A DNA stretch of 64,000 nt from Brachypodius melanocephalos (lineage: Eukaryota; Chordata; Aves; Passeriformes; Pycnonotidae), in assembly GCA_013398615.1 (NCBI GenBank), contig VZSR01000520.1, positions 33,970,870 through 34,034,869 on the forward strand. The letters are read 5' to 3'. Of this stretch, positions 12,206 to 23,351 are shown one piece after another. The notes under the pieces were generated by a model. The model saw only the letters and a list, made by a program, of their open reading frames with translations, did not search any database and was not told where the DNA came from. Position 1 is the stretch's first letter. Every line of letters starts with the position of its first letter. The translations under genes and the position numbers were made by a program.

Positions 12206-12795
12206 GTATTTGTGCTGGTTTTGGCTGAGGTAGGCCAAATGGCTAGTATGGGGCTGTGTTTTGGATTTGGCTGAACACAGTGTTAATAATACAGAGATGT
12301 TTTTGTTATTGCAGAGTAGCATTCCCACAGAGCCAAGGCCTTTTCTGCTTTCTGTGCTGCCATGCTGGTGAGGAAGTTGCGAGTGCATTGGAAGCTGGCA
12401 GGAGACACAGCCAGGACAGGGGGCCCAAACTGACCAAAGGGATATTTCAGACTATATGGCATCATGCTCAGTATATAAAGTGGGGAGAAGAAGAAGGAAA
12501 GGGAGGACATTTGGAATGATGGTGTTTCACTTTCCAAGTCACCATTAAATGTGGTGGGGCTCTGCTGTCCTGGAGACGGCTGAGCACCTGCCTGCCCATG
12601 GGAAGCAGTGAATTAATTCCTTGGCGTGCTTTGGTTGTGCATGTAGCTTTTGCTTTCCCTATTACACTGTCTTTATCTCAACCCATGAGTTTTCCAGCTC
12701 TTACCCTTCCAATTTGCTGTCTAATCTCTAACGGGGAGTGAGTGAGTGGCTGTGAGGGGCTTGGCTGCTGGCTGGAGTTTAACCATGACAGTATT
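12206..12795 (+). mobile_element. Solo LTR of an endogenous retrovirus, ERVL-like, with 5-bp target duplication
   Basis: The element spans 12211-12790 (580 bp). It starts TGTGCTGGTTTTGGCTG and ends TTTAACCATGACA, giving the TG...CA ends of an LTR. The pentamer GTATT directly precedes it (12206-12210) and directly follows it (12791-12795), as expected of a target-site duplication. Inside, phrases match an LTR type I remember as abundant in birds: GGGCTGTGTTTTGGATT, GACACAGCCAGGACAG, CAAAGGGATATT and CTGTCTTTATCTCAACCCA. A TATA box (TATATAA) lies at 12472-12478. The remembered ATTAAA polyadenylation signal reads ATTACA at 12661. No internal retroviral sequence adjoins it, so it is a solo LTR left by recombination. 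It lies antisense to CCDC88C. The 5-bp duplication favours an ERVL-like rather than an ERVK-like group; the exact subfamily is unknown to me. Confidence 0.88.
12472..12478 (+). promoter_or_regulatory. TATA box within the solo LTR
   Basis: TATATAA on the + strand in the position expected of the U3 promoter, about 260 bp after the LTR start. Any transcript would run antisense to CCDC88C. Activity is not shown by the sequence. Confidence 0.5.
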
Positions 12796-14322
12796 GCAGG
12801 GAGATATCCCTGGAGAGCCAGCATTCATCTCTGACATTCCACAGTTCCACCAAAAACTGACAGGGTGGAAGACAGAGAAAGGAGAGTTAGAAGGAATTTT
12901 AAACTAACGTGAAGGTCTCTTAACTGAATGCTACGTTAAGCAACATTACCAGTGCAGGAAAATGCTGCCTCTAGGACAAGCAAGGAGGCTACTCCCTTGA
13001 TCTCGAATGCAGGGGACACAAAACCTCCTCTCTGAACTCCAGGTAAATAATCTGAGCGAGAGGTAAAGCTAAGCACCTCCAGTGCACAGTCAGAAGGGGA
13101 ATGCCAGGACGGCTCACTGATAGCCAGTGTGCCAGGGTAGAACACGACTGATTTGCCAGCTTGAGGGAGGAAAACAGAAAGAGGCAGAGCTTTGTACTTC
13201 CTAATGCAAACTGGGAACTACAAAGAGGCAAGACAGGCTTTTGTAGTCTGTTACTACATTTAATAACCATCCATTTTAGTGAACCTATTCATAAGAAGCA
13301 GGAGCTAGTTGCCCCCTTAGGTTAAAGAAGGGAAAAAAATCACCTACAAAGTAGAGTTTATAGAGCAGAAAAATAAGATCTGTGCTCTCAGCCAGAGGCC
13401 TGGCAACATCACTCTTCTACCTCAAACTTGCGATTTTATCTAATTATAGTGAGGCTGCCAATTACTGAACCTCCATTGTTGAACAGTCTGGATATCTATT
13501 TGACTTCGGCTGAAGTGTTACGTATGTGGATTATTGGGAGTTTTGGTGGAAATTCCTCAAAGAACTGAAAGAATAGAAAGTAAGAGTAGTCCTACCTAAA
13601 TTTAACATTAGCCATGCTGGGCCAGTGAGTTTGGCCAGACAATCTCTAGGGTCTTTTGCAACTTAATTCAATTAATAATTCCAGGATGGGCACAGCTGCA
13701 GGTGACTAAGCTGAGTAAATGACATTACTACTGGAACAAAGCCACACACTTCTCATTGACATAGCCCACTCATGACACCAGAGACGATCCAAATTTTTTC
13801 TCCTTTCTACTACAAGTAACAGCTGCTAAAAGGGTGGCTAGAATTTGTCATTTGAGGTCATTCTTAAAAAACGCCATTTTAACAACAGTTGCATCTGCTA
13901 CAAAACCCTAAGGAAAAACATCCAGGCATTCACTTAACAAATTTATAGACGATATTTAATACGTTGGTCCAAGGAACAACTCCGGAACAGAGGGAATTTA
14001 CCTAAAGCTAAACTAAAGATCTGGACTCTAGAAAAAGCATCCAGAAAAGCATCTGTCCTGTTTAACCATATAATGCTGAACTAAGCAGAGTTCTTTAAAA
14101 CTAATGGGCATTTATTTTGTGGGCACCAAGTACTTCCTCTACTGAAAAAAGGTTTAATGAGGCTTCGTCAATAGCTATGACGTATGTTATGAAACTTCCA
14201 GTTGCTTTGATGTTCTGCTATGGTCAGCTCAATGACAAATGACACATGAACTAGTAAAGCTAAACAACAAAAGTCAAACATTAAGGATTACTCAGCAAAT
14301 TGTTCTCCTAATTTTCACTTGC

Positions 14323-14481
14323 CTCCATGCGAGCTTTGTAAAACTCCACATCGTGAAGTTTCTCTTTGCACCGAACCAGCTCCATCTCGAGTCTCTCCAC
14401 GCGGTTCGCCCTCTCTCTCAGGGAATCGAGCTCATCTCTGTACGCTCGGGCAGAGCGAGCATCTGAGGCAAGGTGCATGTT
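14323..14481 (-). CDS. CCDC88C: CCDC88C coiled-coil exon (NMHLASDARSARAYRDE...FYKARME), GC donor
   Basis: A 159-nt, phase-0 exon of 53 codons. It contains SDARSARAYRDELDSL, RANRVERLEMEL and KEKLHDVEFYKARME, close to the human coiled coil. The acceptor is TATCCCTCACAG|AAC. The donor is GAG|GCAAGT, a GC donor that otherwise matches consensus; the nearest GT, four bases further on, would break the frame into the next exon. The exon carries about eleven CpG dinucleotides in 159 bp, far denser than neighbouring sequence. About residues 298-350. Confidence 0.95.
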
Positions 14482-14946
14482 CTGTGAGGGATAAGCAGGG
14501 AGAAAAATCTAAATTAATACTTTTAAGCATGTACTTTAAAGTTTTTTTTTTTGTTTTTTTTTTTTTGTATTGACTTACTGATTGTAAGCTCGGACAAATA
14601 GTATTCCCCTGGTTAAGGAATAAGAATTCTCCTAGTAGCCAGTAAATTCTCTACAAGACAGAGAGGTCCTTCAGCCAGTTAGACCTCTGACATTACTAAT
14701 GCCTGATGCTGTATAAGCTTCAGGCACTACTAGGCTATTTGCAAGCTGAGCAGATGAGACTGCTCTCAACAGTTAAGTGGCAGGCATAGCACTGCTATGC
14801 CACAACCACAATCTTTAAACAACTTGCTGGACTAAGTTGATTTCTTCATTATAAAAAAGGCATAATAGTAATTTTAGCCTCACATTAAAACAGGACTTTT
14901 TTTCAAAAATAGGGAAGATTGTCACAGTAAAATGAGCCCATCTCAC
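14482..14946. other. CCDC88C intron, 465 bp, with an oligo-T tract
   Basis: A short GT-AG intron on the minus strand. It includes a T-rich run (14542-14566: 11 T, G, 13 T) that becomes poly-A in the pre-mRNA, about 60 nt before the acceptor at 14481. Nothing else was recognised. Confidence 0.85.
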
Positions 14947-15028
14947 CTCTTGCTTTATTTTCTGCAGCTCTAGGGTGAGTTGCTCAACTTCATGTTTAGA
15001 ATCTGCAAGCTGCTCAGACTTCTCTTCC
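14947..15028 (-). CDS. CCDC88C: CCDC88C coiled-coil exon (EEKSEQLADSKHEVEQ...KIKQE)
   Basis: An 82-nt exon: one base finishing a Leu codon plus 27 codons, EEKSEQLADSKHEVEQ then LTLELQKIKQE. The heptad-like spacing of Leu, Val and Ile with dense Glu, Lys and Gln shows a parallel coiled coil, the rod that forms most of Daple and drives self-association. The acceptor is TCTTTTCCAG|GGA and the donor GAG|GTGAGA. Flanking introns are short (522 and 465 bp). About residues 271-297. Confidence 0.95.
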
Positions 15029-15550
15029 CTGGAAAAGATTAGAAAAATTTTAATAATTATTTTGTCTTTCCTGAAACAATATTGTTTACATGGACACTGC
15101 CAGAAATCCGTAAAGGAAGACAAAAACCTCCCAGCATATTCTTTGCCATGACAGCTTCATCACTTTCTCATGATATCATACACATAACATGGATCCAAGT
15201 TCACAACCCTATTTTTATACTATTCCTGTGTTTAAATCTCATTGGTGCAGCTGCTGTCAAAGATAGCTTCACTTTAACTTAAAAAGCAGAGCTAGCAGTT
15301 GGTATTTCGAAGGCAGAAAGAGAGAGACGAGACACAAAAAGAAGAATCCATCATGCTACATTTAAAGTCCAGTTATGAAAGAAGAAAAGATGGAACACAC
15401 AGTAGCTTCCTACTGCTCTGATTTGAAAGGTGTGATTCTGAGAGCTGCTATGGAAGCCACTGTATTGGAGCTAACAGGCTCCTGCATTTTCAGGATGTAT
15501 GTGACTGAATACGCAAGTCTCTCTAGAAGAGCAAAATAATGGTGACTTAC
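15029..15550. other. CCDC88C intron, 522 bp
   Basis: A GT-AG intron on the minus strand, AT-rich, with no recognised repeat or RNA gene. Confidence 0.85.
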
Positions 15551-15735
15551 AGGTCCTGACGGATTCTTCTCAATTTAGCCTTTGTGTCAGCCAGCTCAAC
15601 TGCAAGGTGCTGCTTTTCTTCATTAGAAAGAGGGTTGGCAGGATTTGGTGAAGAATCTGGACTTGGTACTTTCAGAGGGCTTGGTGGTTGCTGAGACTGC
15701 AGATAATCTCTCTCTTGAGTGAGATCTACAATGAC
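15551..15735 (-). CDS. CCDC88C: CCDC88C exon with Pro/Ser linker (VIVDLTQERDYLQSQ...RRIRQD)
   Basis: A 185-nt exon: 61 codons plus two bases of a Leu codon. It begins VIVDLTQERDYLQSQ, passes through a linker rich in Pro and Ser (PPSPLKVPSPDSSPNPANP), and enters the coiled coil with EEKQHLAVELADTKAKLRR. The linker holds three Ser-Pro pairs, potential sites for proline-directed kinases (inference). This linker distinguishes Daple from Girdin and is the best paralogue evidence in the window. The acceptor is GTATTTCCAG|GTC and the donor CCT|GTAAGT, near perfect. About residues 209-269. Confidence 0.97.
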
Positions 15736-16440
15736 CTGGAAATACAGAAGATTATGTAGTGCCAAGAGATAAAAAGTGTATTTATACATTGTTTTAAAAA
15801 TACCTAAAAATTATTTTTAGATTTAGGAAATTATTAGTCTGGCATGATACAGAATTCAAGTGACAGCCAGGAGTGGAGGTTAAACAGAAAAGGAAAGGAA
15901 TCTCTACTATGCTCCAACCACTAAAGCATTCCCCTTGCAATGCTCAAAATAAGTAGTCTGTTTTCCTTGAAGAATTCATAAAAACCTGTGACAACTAACA
16001 GTTTTAACTAACACAGTCGCAGTCAAAAACATGACAGAAAATTAACAGGCTAAAGAAGGGGAGAAGGCTTCTCCAGAGATCTACAGGGAAAGGAATTGAT
16101 GAATCAAAAAACTTAGAGAGGACAATGGAGCCCAGGAGGGTAGATGCCAATAGAGAGACTAACAAGCACTGCCTGAACGACTGGACAGACATGCAAAGAC
16201 ATTTTGTCTCCACTTCATGGAGAGACTGCTCAACTCCTCTTCACCAATCATTTCAACACATCTTAGTGCTTACACAAGAATCAATGAAAAAGTCAAAATC
16301 TTGCTACAGATTTTCAGAGGTGTAGTAGAAAGATGCAGAAGAAATAGAAACCTAGCACACAAACAAGACGCAAGAGAAGGAATGGAGCCCACATCTGCTG
16401 TTTCTCGTGAGCTCTATACAGGAGAGATATGCCCTCATAC
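15736..16440. other. CCDC88C intron, 705 bp
   Basis: A GT-AG intron on the minus strand. No recognised repeat or RNA gene. Confidence 0.85.
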
Positions 16441-16581
16441 TTCTGTGCATTCATCTCTCTCATCAATGAGCCTCCTGAGGTGGAAAACCATATTCCTGGA
16501 GAGAGACTCTAGCTCTTCTGGGGCCATATCTGGGAGCTCCAGCCACTGCAAGTCAAAGACATTCTCTTGATTGTGAGTCAC
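16441..16581 (-). CDS. CCDC88C: CCDC88C exon, end of Hook domain (VTHNQENVFDLQW...ERDECTE)
   Basis: A 141-nt, phase-0 exon of 47 codons. It reads VTHNQENVFDLQWLELPD near its start and FHLRRLIDERDECTE at its end. The VTHNQENVFDLQW block is one of the most conserved stretches of CCDC88 proteins. The acceptor is TATTCCTAG|GTG and the donor GAA|GTATGA. About residues 162-208, covering the last Hook-domain helix and the start of the linker. The acidic PEELESL segment matches the APEELEAL segment of human Daple and differs from Girdin, which supports the paralogue call. An open frame on the opposite strand here is a shadow of this exon. Confidence 0.96.
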
Positions 16582-17912
16582 CTAGGAATACGAATGAAAA
16601 AGTATGTCTTTACACTGGTTGAGTTGAAAATTTTTTCACCATATATGCAGCATCCCCCTGTTTCTTCTATTCATAAATTAAAAAACATATCCATTTTACC
16701 AAACCCTGGCTGAAAATAATAAATGCAACTACTTTAACTGTAACATTACCTAGAAATTTTTCATATTTACATTTTTAATAATAATAAAGTCTATTGTTTA
16801 ATAAAATACTAAGTCTGATTTTTAAAAGTGATCAGATAAATATTACAATCAATAGCATGCACACTTGCATATTAGAAGTGTGCAGCTGTCTTAATGACCC
16901 TGAAGTGATTCCCACAGACAAGGGATTAATCCCATACTGAACATTACTAAGAAGAATCCCTGATTTCAATGATTTCACAATTTCCAGCTGATACAGCTGG
17001 AAGAAGCTGTAACAGCTGCAGAAATACCTCTGGTTGATGCTACAGTGTATCTTTCAACTGTTACCCTACCTAAATTGATTTACTCTGAATAATTTAGCAG
17101 AAACATCAGGCAAGTCTCTCAAGCTCAGTTAATGACTTTTCCAGCTTTTCTTAAAACCATGTGCTTAGCTCATTATGATTTTTTTCTTTCCTTAAATGAA
17201 CTATTTTTTAAATGTTAAGAAAGAAGTTCCTGTCTTAAGACTTTCCCTATTTGTTTCTCAAATTTGATTGTATCAGGCTTTCTACACCTGCATGCACTGA
17301 CACCTCGGCACAGTCAGCACCCATTTCCAGTGAGGGTCACTTCCACTTGGCTCTCCAAAGCAAGAGATTTTCTGCATTCTCTGGTAAGCCTATCCATACT
17401 CTTTCCTTCTTTTGAAGCCTTAGAAATCCAAGAATGTTTGTCATTGGATCAAACACCTTTTTAAACAGAGCACATGTCCAATTTCAGCTCTTCAAGACCA
17501 TCTAGCTCAGAGGATGCTGTCTGAAGTGAGTTACTGGGCAGGCTGTGTCACCTACTACAGGGCTTGGGGACTAAGTGCTCATACCATTGGTACAAGGGGC
17601 TCTGCAGCTTCTAAGACACAAACGGATTTTGTCAATATTGCACATGGATCCTTTACCACAATTACTCCTACATAACCTATAAGTAGCAAGCAAGGCATTT
17701 ACCACTCTTTAAAAGACCACTGAGCCAAGTAATCCCAGCAACTATAATTTTTATTTTATAATTCGAGTGTAGTAGCATACTCAATTTTCTTTTTGCAAAG
17801 TTCATGAATCCATGATGAAATTCTAAGCATTAATATTTTATAGCAAAAAAATCCTGCTAAGTCAAGGAAGGAAGAGATACAAGATCAAAATAGACAATAC
17901 TAAGACTCTTAC
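16582..17912. other. CCDC88C intron, 1.3 kb
   Basis: A GT-AG intron on the minus strand, AT-rich, without recognised repeats or coding segments. Confidence 0.85.
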
Positions 17913-17996
17913 CTCCTGAATGTGTGACACAATGGCAGCTTGGGTTTCGATATCCAGTTGTTTTATTCTGTCAATAAACTCTTCTTTTCTTTCACA
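17913..17996 (-). CDS. CCDC88C: CCDC88C exon (CERKEEFIDRIKQLDIETQAAIVSHIQE)
   Basis: An 84-nt, phase-0 exon of 28 codons beginning CERKEEFIDRIKQLD and ending AAIVSHIQE. It continues the Hook-domain helices after LGCAVQ, as in human Daple and Girdin. The acceptor is GTTTTAACAG|TGT and the donor GAG|GTAAGA, both good. About residues 134-161. Because it is phase 0 at both ends it could be skipped without a frameshift, but it encodes conserved structural helix, so a skipped product would probably misfold (inference). Confidence 0.95.
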
Positions 17997-19619
17997 CTGT
18001 TAAAACAAAGCACACCCTGAAACAGTGCTACATACCATAAAACTTACTGCTCTATTTTCCATTTAAATAAACAAACAAACAAACAAAAACCCAAAACAAG
18101 CTCAAACAACCTACACTGCTAATAAAAAACTGTTCAAGATCTACATTTTGACACACTACAAGGTATAACACTTCACTGCTCCATATGGAACATGAACCAA
18201 ATTATGCATTAAATTATTTAAATCTTTTAGTCAGTACAATTAAGGTTAAGTTAAATGGCTGGTTTTGCTCTTAAAAAACACGTTCAACGTGCAATGTGAT
18301 CAAGAAGTGGGGAAACAGCCAGAGGAAATCATCACAGCTTCATTATTGGAGCTGCACAAATGTAAACCTTCATTTACACTGCATCATTTAACCTGTTTGC
18401 TCTGCTGTTTGCATTTTGTTTGGTTTTGGCAATGAAAAGAGATGCATCACTTTAGATACTGTTTACATCAATGCTCGATGTTGTTTTTTGGACTAAATCA
18501 ACATATGCTTTAGATAAAAAACGGGAAACATTCTGGATAAAAATGAGTGACATTTCAGACAAACAGATTTTAGTAAATCTTTTACTTAAGGCTTTAGAAG
18601 AGACAGACATCTGCTATCTGTATATCTGTGATTGTGCACTAAGGACGTTATTGCCTTCTTGTAACAACACCATACTGTGAAGAATTCAAGCAGTATTTAA
18701 AAGGGTTTTTTAAACGCATTTACAGTGTCCTTCTGGGGCCTGGTTCTGAGTCTCAACCATTTACTTCCTCGGAAAGAACCTCAAACCAGCAAAGGAGAAC
18801 TGAGGATGCACAACAGCCAAAACAATTCTTTGTGCTACAATGCAACACTAACATAGTTCAGAGGCACAGTATGTAGACAGCTTTACCCTGACATAATTGA
18901 GCTGACATAGCTGAGCAGGGTAAGTGTCCTAAGGCAGGACAAAAACACAAGGCAGACCTACAAACAAGGTCAATTATCAGCAAAGGCCCGCCTGCAACGA
19001 GGCCATTGTTTACTGCCTCAGAGGTTTGGTGGGCAGAACACTGATTTCTTTATCTGGTAACTGCTGTGCATTTCTCCAGAGTTTCACATATACATTATCA
19101 CTCTATTTCTTTAAACAAATGTCACACAAAGATCCCCACACTAACATACAAAGTATCTATTTATCTGCTATTTTTGACACATAATATTAAATCAAAATAT
19201 TGTGTAAATAAAATCATTATTCATTAAACAAATATTTAGATTTGTTAAACTATTTGTTTGGCATTAACATGTACTGTTCCACTTTGTACCTTAAAACAGT
19301 AAGAAAATAAACCAACAACAATCTTGGTATCAAGAATGCTGTTCAAAACTTATCTCATCCCACTGTGTTATCGAAGTTAAAAAGTACACATCCTGTGTCT
19401 GATTAAGCACTGGCAACAAATTGAGGCTACTGCTATCACACAATGTGCTTCCCCTCCCTTGCATTTCTTTCATTCACTTATTGTGTTTCTCACAATTCAG
19501 CTCATAAGCTGTCTTGAGCTCAAGATTCGTTCATACGGCACTGATCTTTGGGTAGATTTTCTCATTCCAAGAAAAAAAAAAAACAGATTTAAAAAAACCT
19601 TATTTTTCATAAATGATAC
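17997..19619. other. CCDC88C intron, 1.6 kb
   Basis: A GT-AG intron on the minus strand. It holds an (AAAC)n simple repeat at about 18067-18090, only 70-100 nt upstream of the acceptor of the next exon, which in the pre-mRNA becomes a GUUU repeat. Otherwise AT-rich and unremarkable. Confidence 0.85.
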
Positions 19620-19678
19620 CTGCACAGCACATCCCAGAACCAACAACAGCAGCTTCTTGATTTCATCCATACTTTTAC
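19620..19678 (-). CDS. CCDC88C: CCDC88C short exon, Hook domain helix ([19 protein letters not shown])
   Basis: A 59-nt exon that completes the split Gly codon and adds 19 codons, [19 protein letters not shown]. The LGCAV stretch is shared with Hook proteins, where the equivalent helix is part of the surface that contacts the dynein light intermediate chain (family knowledge; binding by the bird protein is inference). The acceptor is CCTCTCTAG|GT after a pyrimidine-rich tract. The donor CAG|GTATCA is weaker than its neighbours because positions +4 to +6 do not follow consensus. It lies 1.6 kb upstream of the next exon. The call rests on near identity to the human segment [20 protein letters not shown] as remembered. 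Confidence 0.95.
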
Positions 19679-22600
19679 CTAGAGAGGAAAAAAGGTCATC
19701 AGTACATGTGTATAACATATAAGTACTTGCAAGTGATCCTCTCCAAAATATGTTCCTAAAATGAGAAGACCTCTGAACAAGTGCCTGAACAATATCTATA
19801 TACCTATTATAAAGTCACCACATTTTCATATTTTCAGTTCTTATGGATTAGTTTAAAATCCCAAATCCAGCAAGACATTTTTCCCTTGATGTGCTATACT
19901 CATCTATAATTTTCTAAGGCTTTTCTTATCAATAACATCACAAAAAAAAAAAAAGTCCCTTAAATAGTTCAATGCATAGGACCAATGCTTGTCTCTTCTG
20001 TTGTGATTAACAAGAGTGCAAAAAAGCCTAAGGACCCCACCAAAATAAAACAAAAACACCATGGGCAGAAGAAAAGGAGGGTTACTCACAAAGAACTTGC
20101 CCTAAATTCTCCTGTAAAACAGTTGCTACTCAGACTTCCCAAAGCTGAATACCATTCTGTGCATATAAATTCTCTCCGAGAGATAGATGCTTTAGCAAAA
20201 AAAAAAACAACAAACCATTCTTCCCATTCTGCATCAAAGGCTGTTCACACTTTGAAGTGTAAACCCCATGTGGTAAGAGGGCAGAGACTGAGGGATGTGT
20301 AAGGGATACTGAGGAGCTGACCATATGCTGAGAGCTGTGGGCAAAGGGGACACATCCCCAGTGCTGCTGCAGGGAATCCTGCTGTGACCAGCAGCCCTGC
20401 TGGCCATTTCCTAGGGTTAGGAGAGGGAAAGCTTCAAGTTCCTCAAGGGGAACTGGTGCAGCTTAGAACCACCTTGTTTCAACAAAATTAATGTGGATTG
20501 TTGGATGGTAAAGGAAATAATGTATATCAAAGTTAGACAAAGGGCAAGGCAAAGAGGGCAAAAAGAACCTAAGGATTTTCAATGAGAAAAAAAAAAAAAA
20601 ACACATCTTTACAGAGCTAGGTTCAGGAAAAGCCTGTCCTCATCCATACTGGGGGAAGACAAGGAAAGAGAAACAAAGAAACAAAACAGGCCACATATAG
20701 TTTTCTCTCATCCCTACATGTGCTTTCTTCTTGAGTGTGTAATTGTGGGACTAACGCTTTCATTTTATACCTTGATCTACTTGGGTGTTCAATTGCTGCT
20801 ATCACTAAATAGATACTAATTTCTGAGTGCAACTGTGCTCCTCCACCAACACCATGCCGTTGTGAGGCTGCCCTGGCAGAAAGTCAGAGGCATGTGCAGG
20901 ACCCAAGGCCAGGGAAGGGGAGTTAATCTGACTCATCAGTTAAGCTGCCACAGCCCCACAGCTGCACAAAGGCGCTGACCTAAATTACCACGGGGTTCCT
21001 GCCATTCCCACAACCTTGCAAGCCAGCACCACCATGTGCAGGCAGCTTAGGAAGTAACTTGTTTCCTGATTTCTGGGCACACAAATGTCCCAAACCAGTC
21101 TTTAAACATACCAACAAAATTTTCTACAACTTTTAGGTATATTCATCTTTATAATGACTCAAGAATGCCCTAAAAAAACATCAATAGATTTTATGAATGG
21201 TCACTACAATTCTCAATATCTAGATTCTGCAATAGTAACCATGAAGATTTTGCAAACAGAAATTCTTCTCTTCAACAGGAACAGCCATCTTTAAAACACG
21301 CTAGTTCATACTTCACCCTATAAATACAAGCTTATTTCCCTGCAGAATATTTAAAAACTGGTTTTGAAAGACATATAATCATGCTTACTCTTCTCCCTGT
21401 ATGCAGCACACAAAGCTTCCTCTTTCCTGAAAAGTTACAATTTAATATAAATTCCATTTCAGTCTGTGAAAGTCTGCTTGTTCTGTACAAATCTCAAATA
21501 ACAATCTCTTCTTAAGCATAGACAATGACACAAAATCCTTCACAAACAGAAAAAAAATCTGTTACTTCATGAACAGTTCCTTTGAGGGCATTACTGGGAG
21601 ACCCAGTTTGGTCAGAAGGTATTTTTTCAAGAAACTGAGTTCTCATTAGTTTCAGCACTGGGTTTCATTCTACATCAGCTTCAAAGCAATACAGACCAGG
21701 TACTAAATGCAGAGCATGCCTGTGGGACACAAAAGCAAGTCATTAAGTTACGGAGAGCAAGTGACTTGAGTGTGTCATTTAGGTCTCATTGACCTAAACT
21801 TACTCAGGCAGAACATCTCCATGGAGAGACTGAAGGAGTCAGGCTGCTTGCTCTGGATCATGCCAGACACGAGATCTAACCCTTGCATGCTCTGGGCACC
21901 TTCATCTGTCAACCATAAATTCCAATCTGTGCACCATGGCATCCCAATTATTCTTGAGGTGAGCACAGTGGCTTGAAATCACTCATTTTAGAAAACACCA
22001 GGGCTATTTCCCAATTGTGACAGCATCTATATCATCCTAAAGACATGTGAGCAACTTAAAGCCATTCAAACCACACCCTACTTCTCTGCACCAAGGCTTT
22101 GCTGTTTTCTCAGTGAGGTAACAGATGGGCATTGGTGTTGCTGCACGACCCTGTGAGGTGAAACACCTTTGGCCACTACAGCAAAGTAACTTACCAAGGT
22201 CAACCCTGGTCTCCCAACAGGAACTGACCTTGTCTGGAAATAGCCCTTGGAGTGAGACCTTACCCCACACTCCAGTCCTCATATGAGGAAGTGGAGTGGT
22301 AGCAGACATGGCAAGCCATGGCAGGGATGGACAAGCTAGTTTATAGAAAGGAGTGAGAAATTAAGACTTGAGATAATAATGAATTATTACTTTCTTAATG
22401 TTTTAAACATAACATTTGGCAGTCTGCTCTCCCCTGGCAGCTTGCAGTGAAAATTTAGCTGTCAGGATTATTCTGAGGTTTCCTTTTCAATAAATTTTTC
22501 TATGCTTGCAGATATGCTACATCATGTAATGAAAGTGAAACTGTACTACCCACGAGAAACACTTTTACAGCTTAAAGGTCCACTGAGCAGATATACCAGC

Positions 22601-23251
22601 CACACAAGTGTTTCAGAAGATCCTGTGTGATTAAAGAGTTCCATTCCATGGTCTTTCATTCAGAAGTTGTTTCCCATGGGGAGGAGACAGTTTGTTGACA
22701 CAAAGGTACTCCCAGATCACTAATTCTAAAGTTAAGTTTGAGTAACATTTTAAAGCCTTGTAGAATAACACTATATATTGGAGATTTTTAGAAAAAATAT
22801 GGTAAGAGTATGAAAAACCTCTCTATCAATCTGAAGTGCTTTAGAGAGAGTTTTCAATTAAACCTCAAAACAAGCCAGAAAGGGATTAATTAGCCCTCTC
22901 CCCTTTTAACTCACTCACAGGAGAGCTGAGCCACCACACACTTCAGTGGAATGCCCAAGGTGACAAAGTAAATCAGGAGCATTTCTAGGACTATTACAGA
23001 GTGCCACAGTGAAGTCCTACACTCCAGACAGTGCCTCTGTCCTGCAATGCATGCTGAAGAAAAGCAAGTGACCTTCATCCCCGATTGAATCATGCCTTCT
23101 GAACAGTCCCCATATTTTTCAAAAAGCTTGATTTGCGCCCATTTATAAGGCGCTAAAGTTCCTTGTGCAACTTCATGAGCAGGAATGTGCCAGCTCTTCT
23201 ACACTGGCTTGCTGGGATGACACAAGCTCTCCCCAAACAGCTGGAAAGGAA

Positions 23252-23351
23252 NNNNNNNNNNNNNNNNNNNNNNNNNNNNNNNNNNNNNNNNNNNNNNNNN
23301 NNNNNNNNNNNNNNNNNNNNNNNNNNNNNNNNNNNNNNNNNNNNNNNNNNN
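23252..23351. other. Assembly gap, 100 N
   Basis: Exactly 100 undetermined bases inside an intron. A round 100 usually marks a gap of unknown size, so coordinates across it may not be true distances. Open frames reading through the N run are artefacts. Confidence 0.99.

Larger units (their letters stand above)
7982..14322. other. CCDC88C intron, 6.3 kb, with GC-AG borders
   Basis: On the minus strand this intron begins GCAAGT at 14322 and ends CCTAG at 7982. It contains a solo LTR (12211-12790), a perfect 15-bp inverted repeat (11630-11662) and a 44-nt pure purine tract (9313-9356). The rest is AT-rich sequence without recognised exons or repeats. Confidence 0.85.

Noticed and set aside
14314..14318. 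Possible GT donor four bases after the exon ending at 14323
   Set aside because: Using it adds four bases and breaks the frame into the exon starting at 7981; the GC donor fits perfectly.
14239..14573. Two overlapping + strand open frames
   Set aside because: Antisense shadow of the exon at 14323-14481.
16217..16570. 117-codon open frame on the + strand
   Set aside because: It is the antisense shadow of the CCDC88C exon at 16441-16581 plus intron; no coding features of its own.
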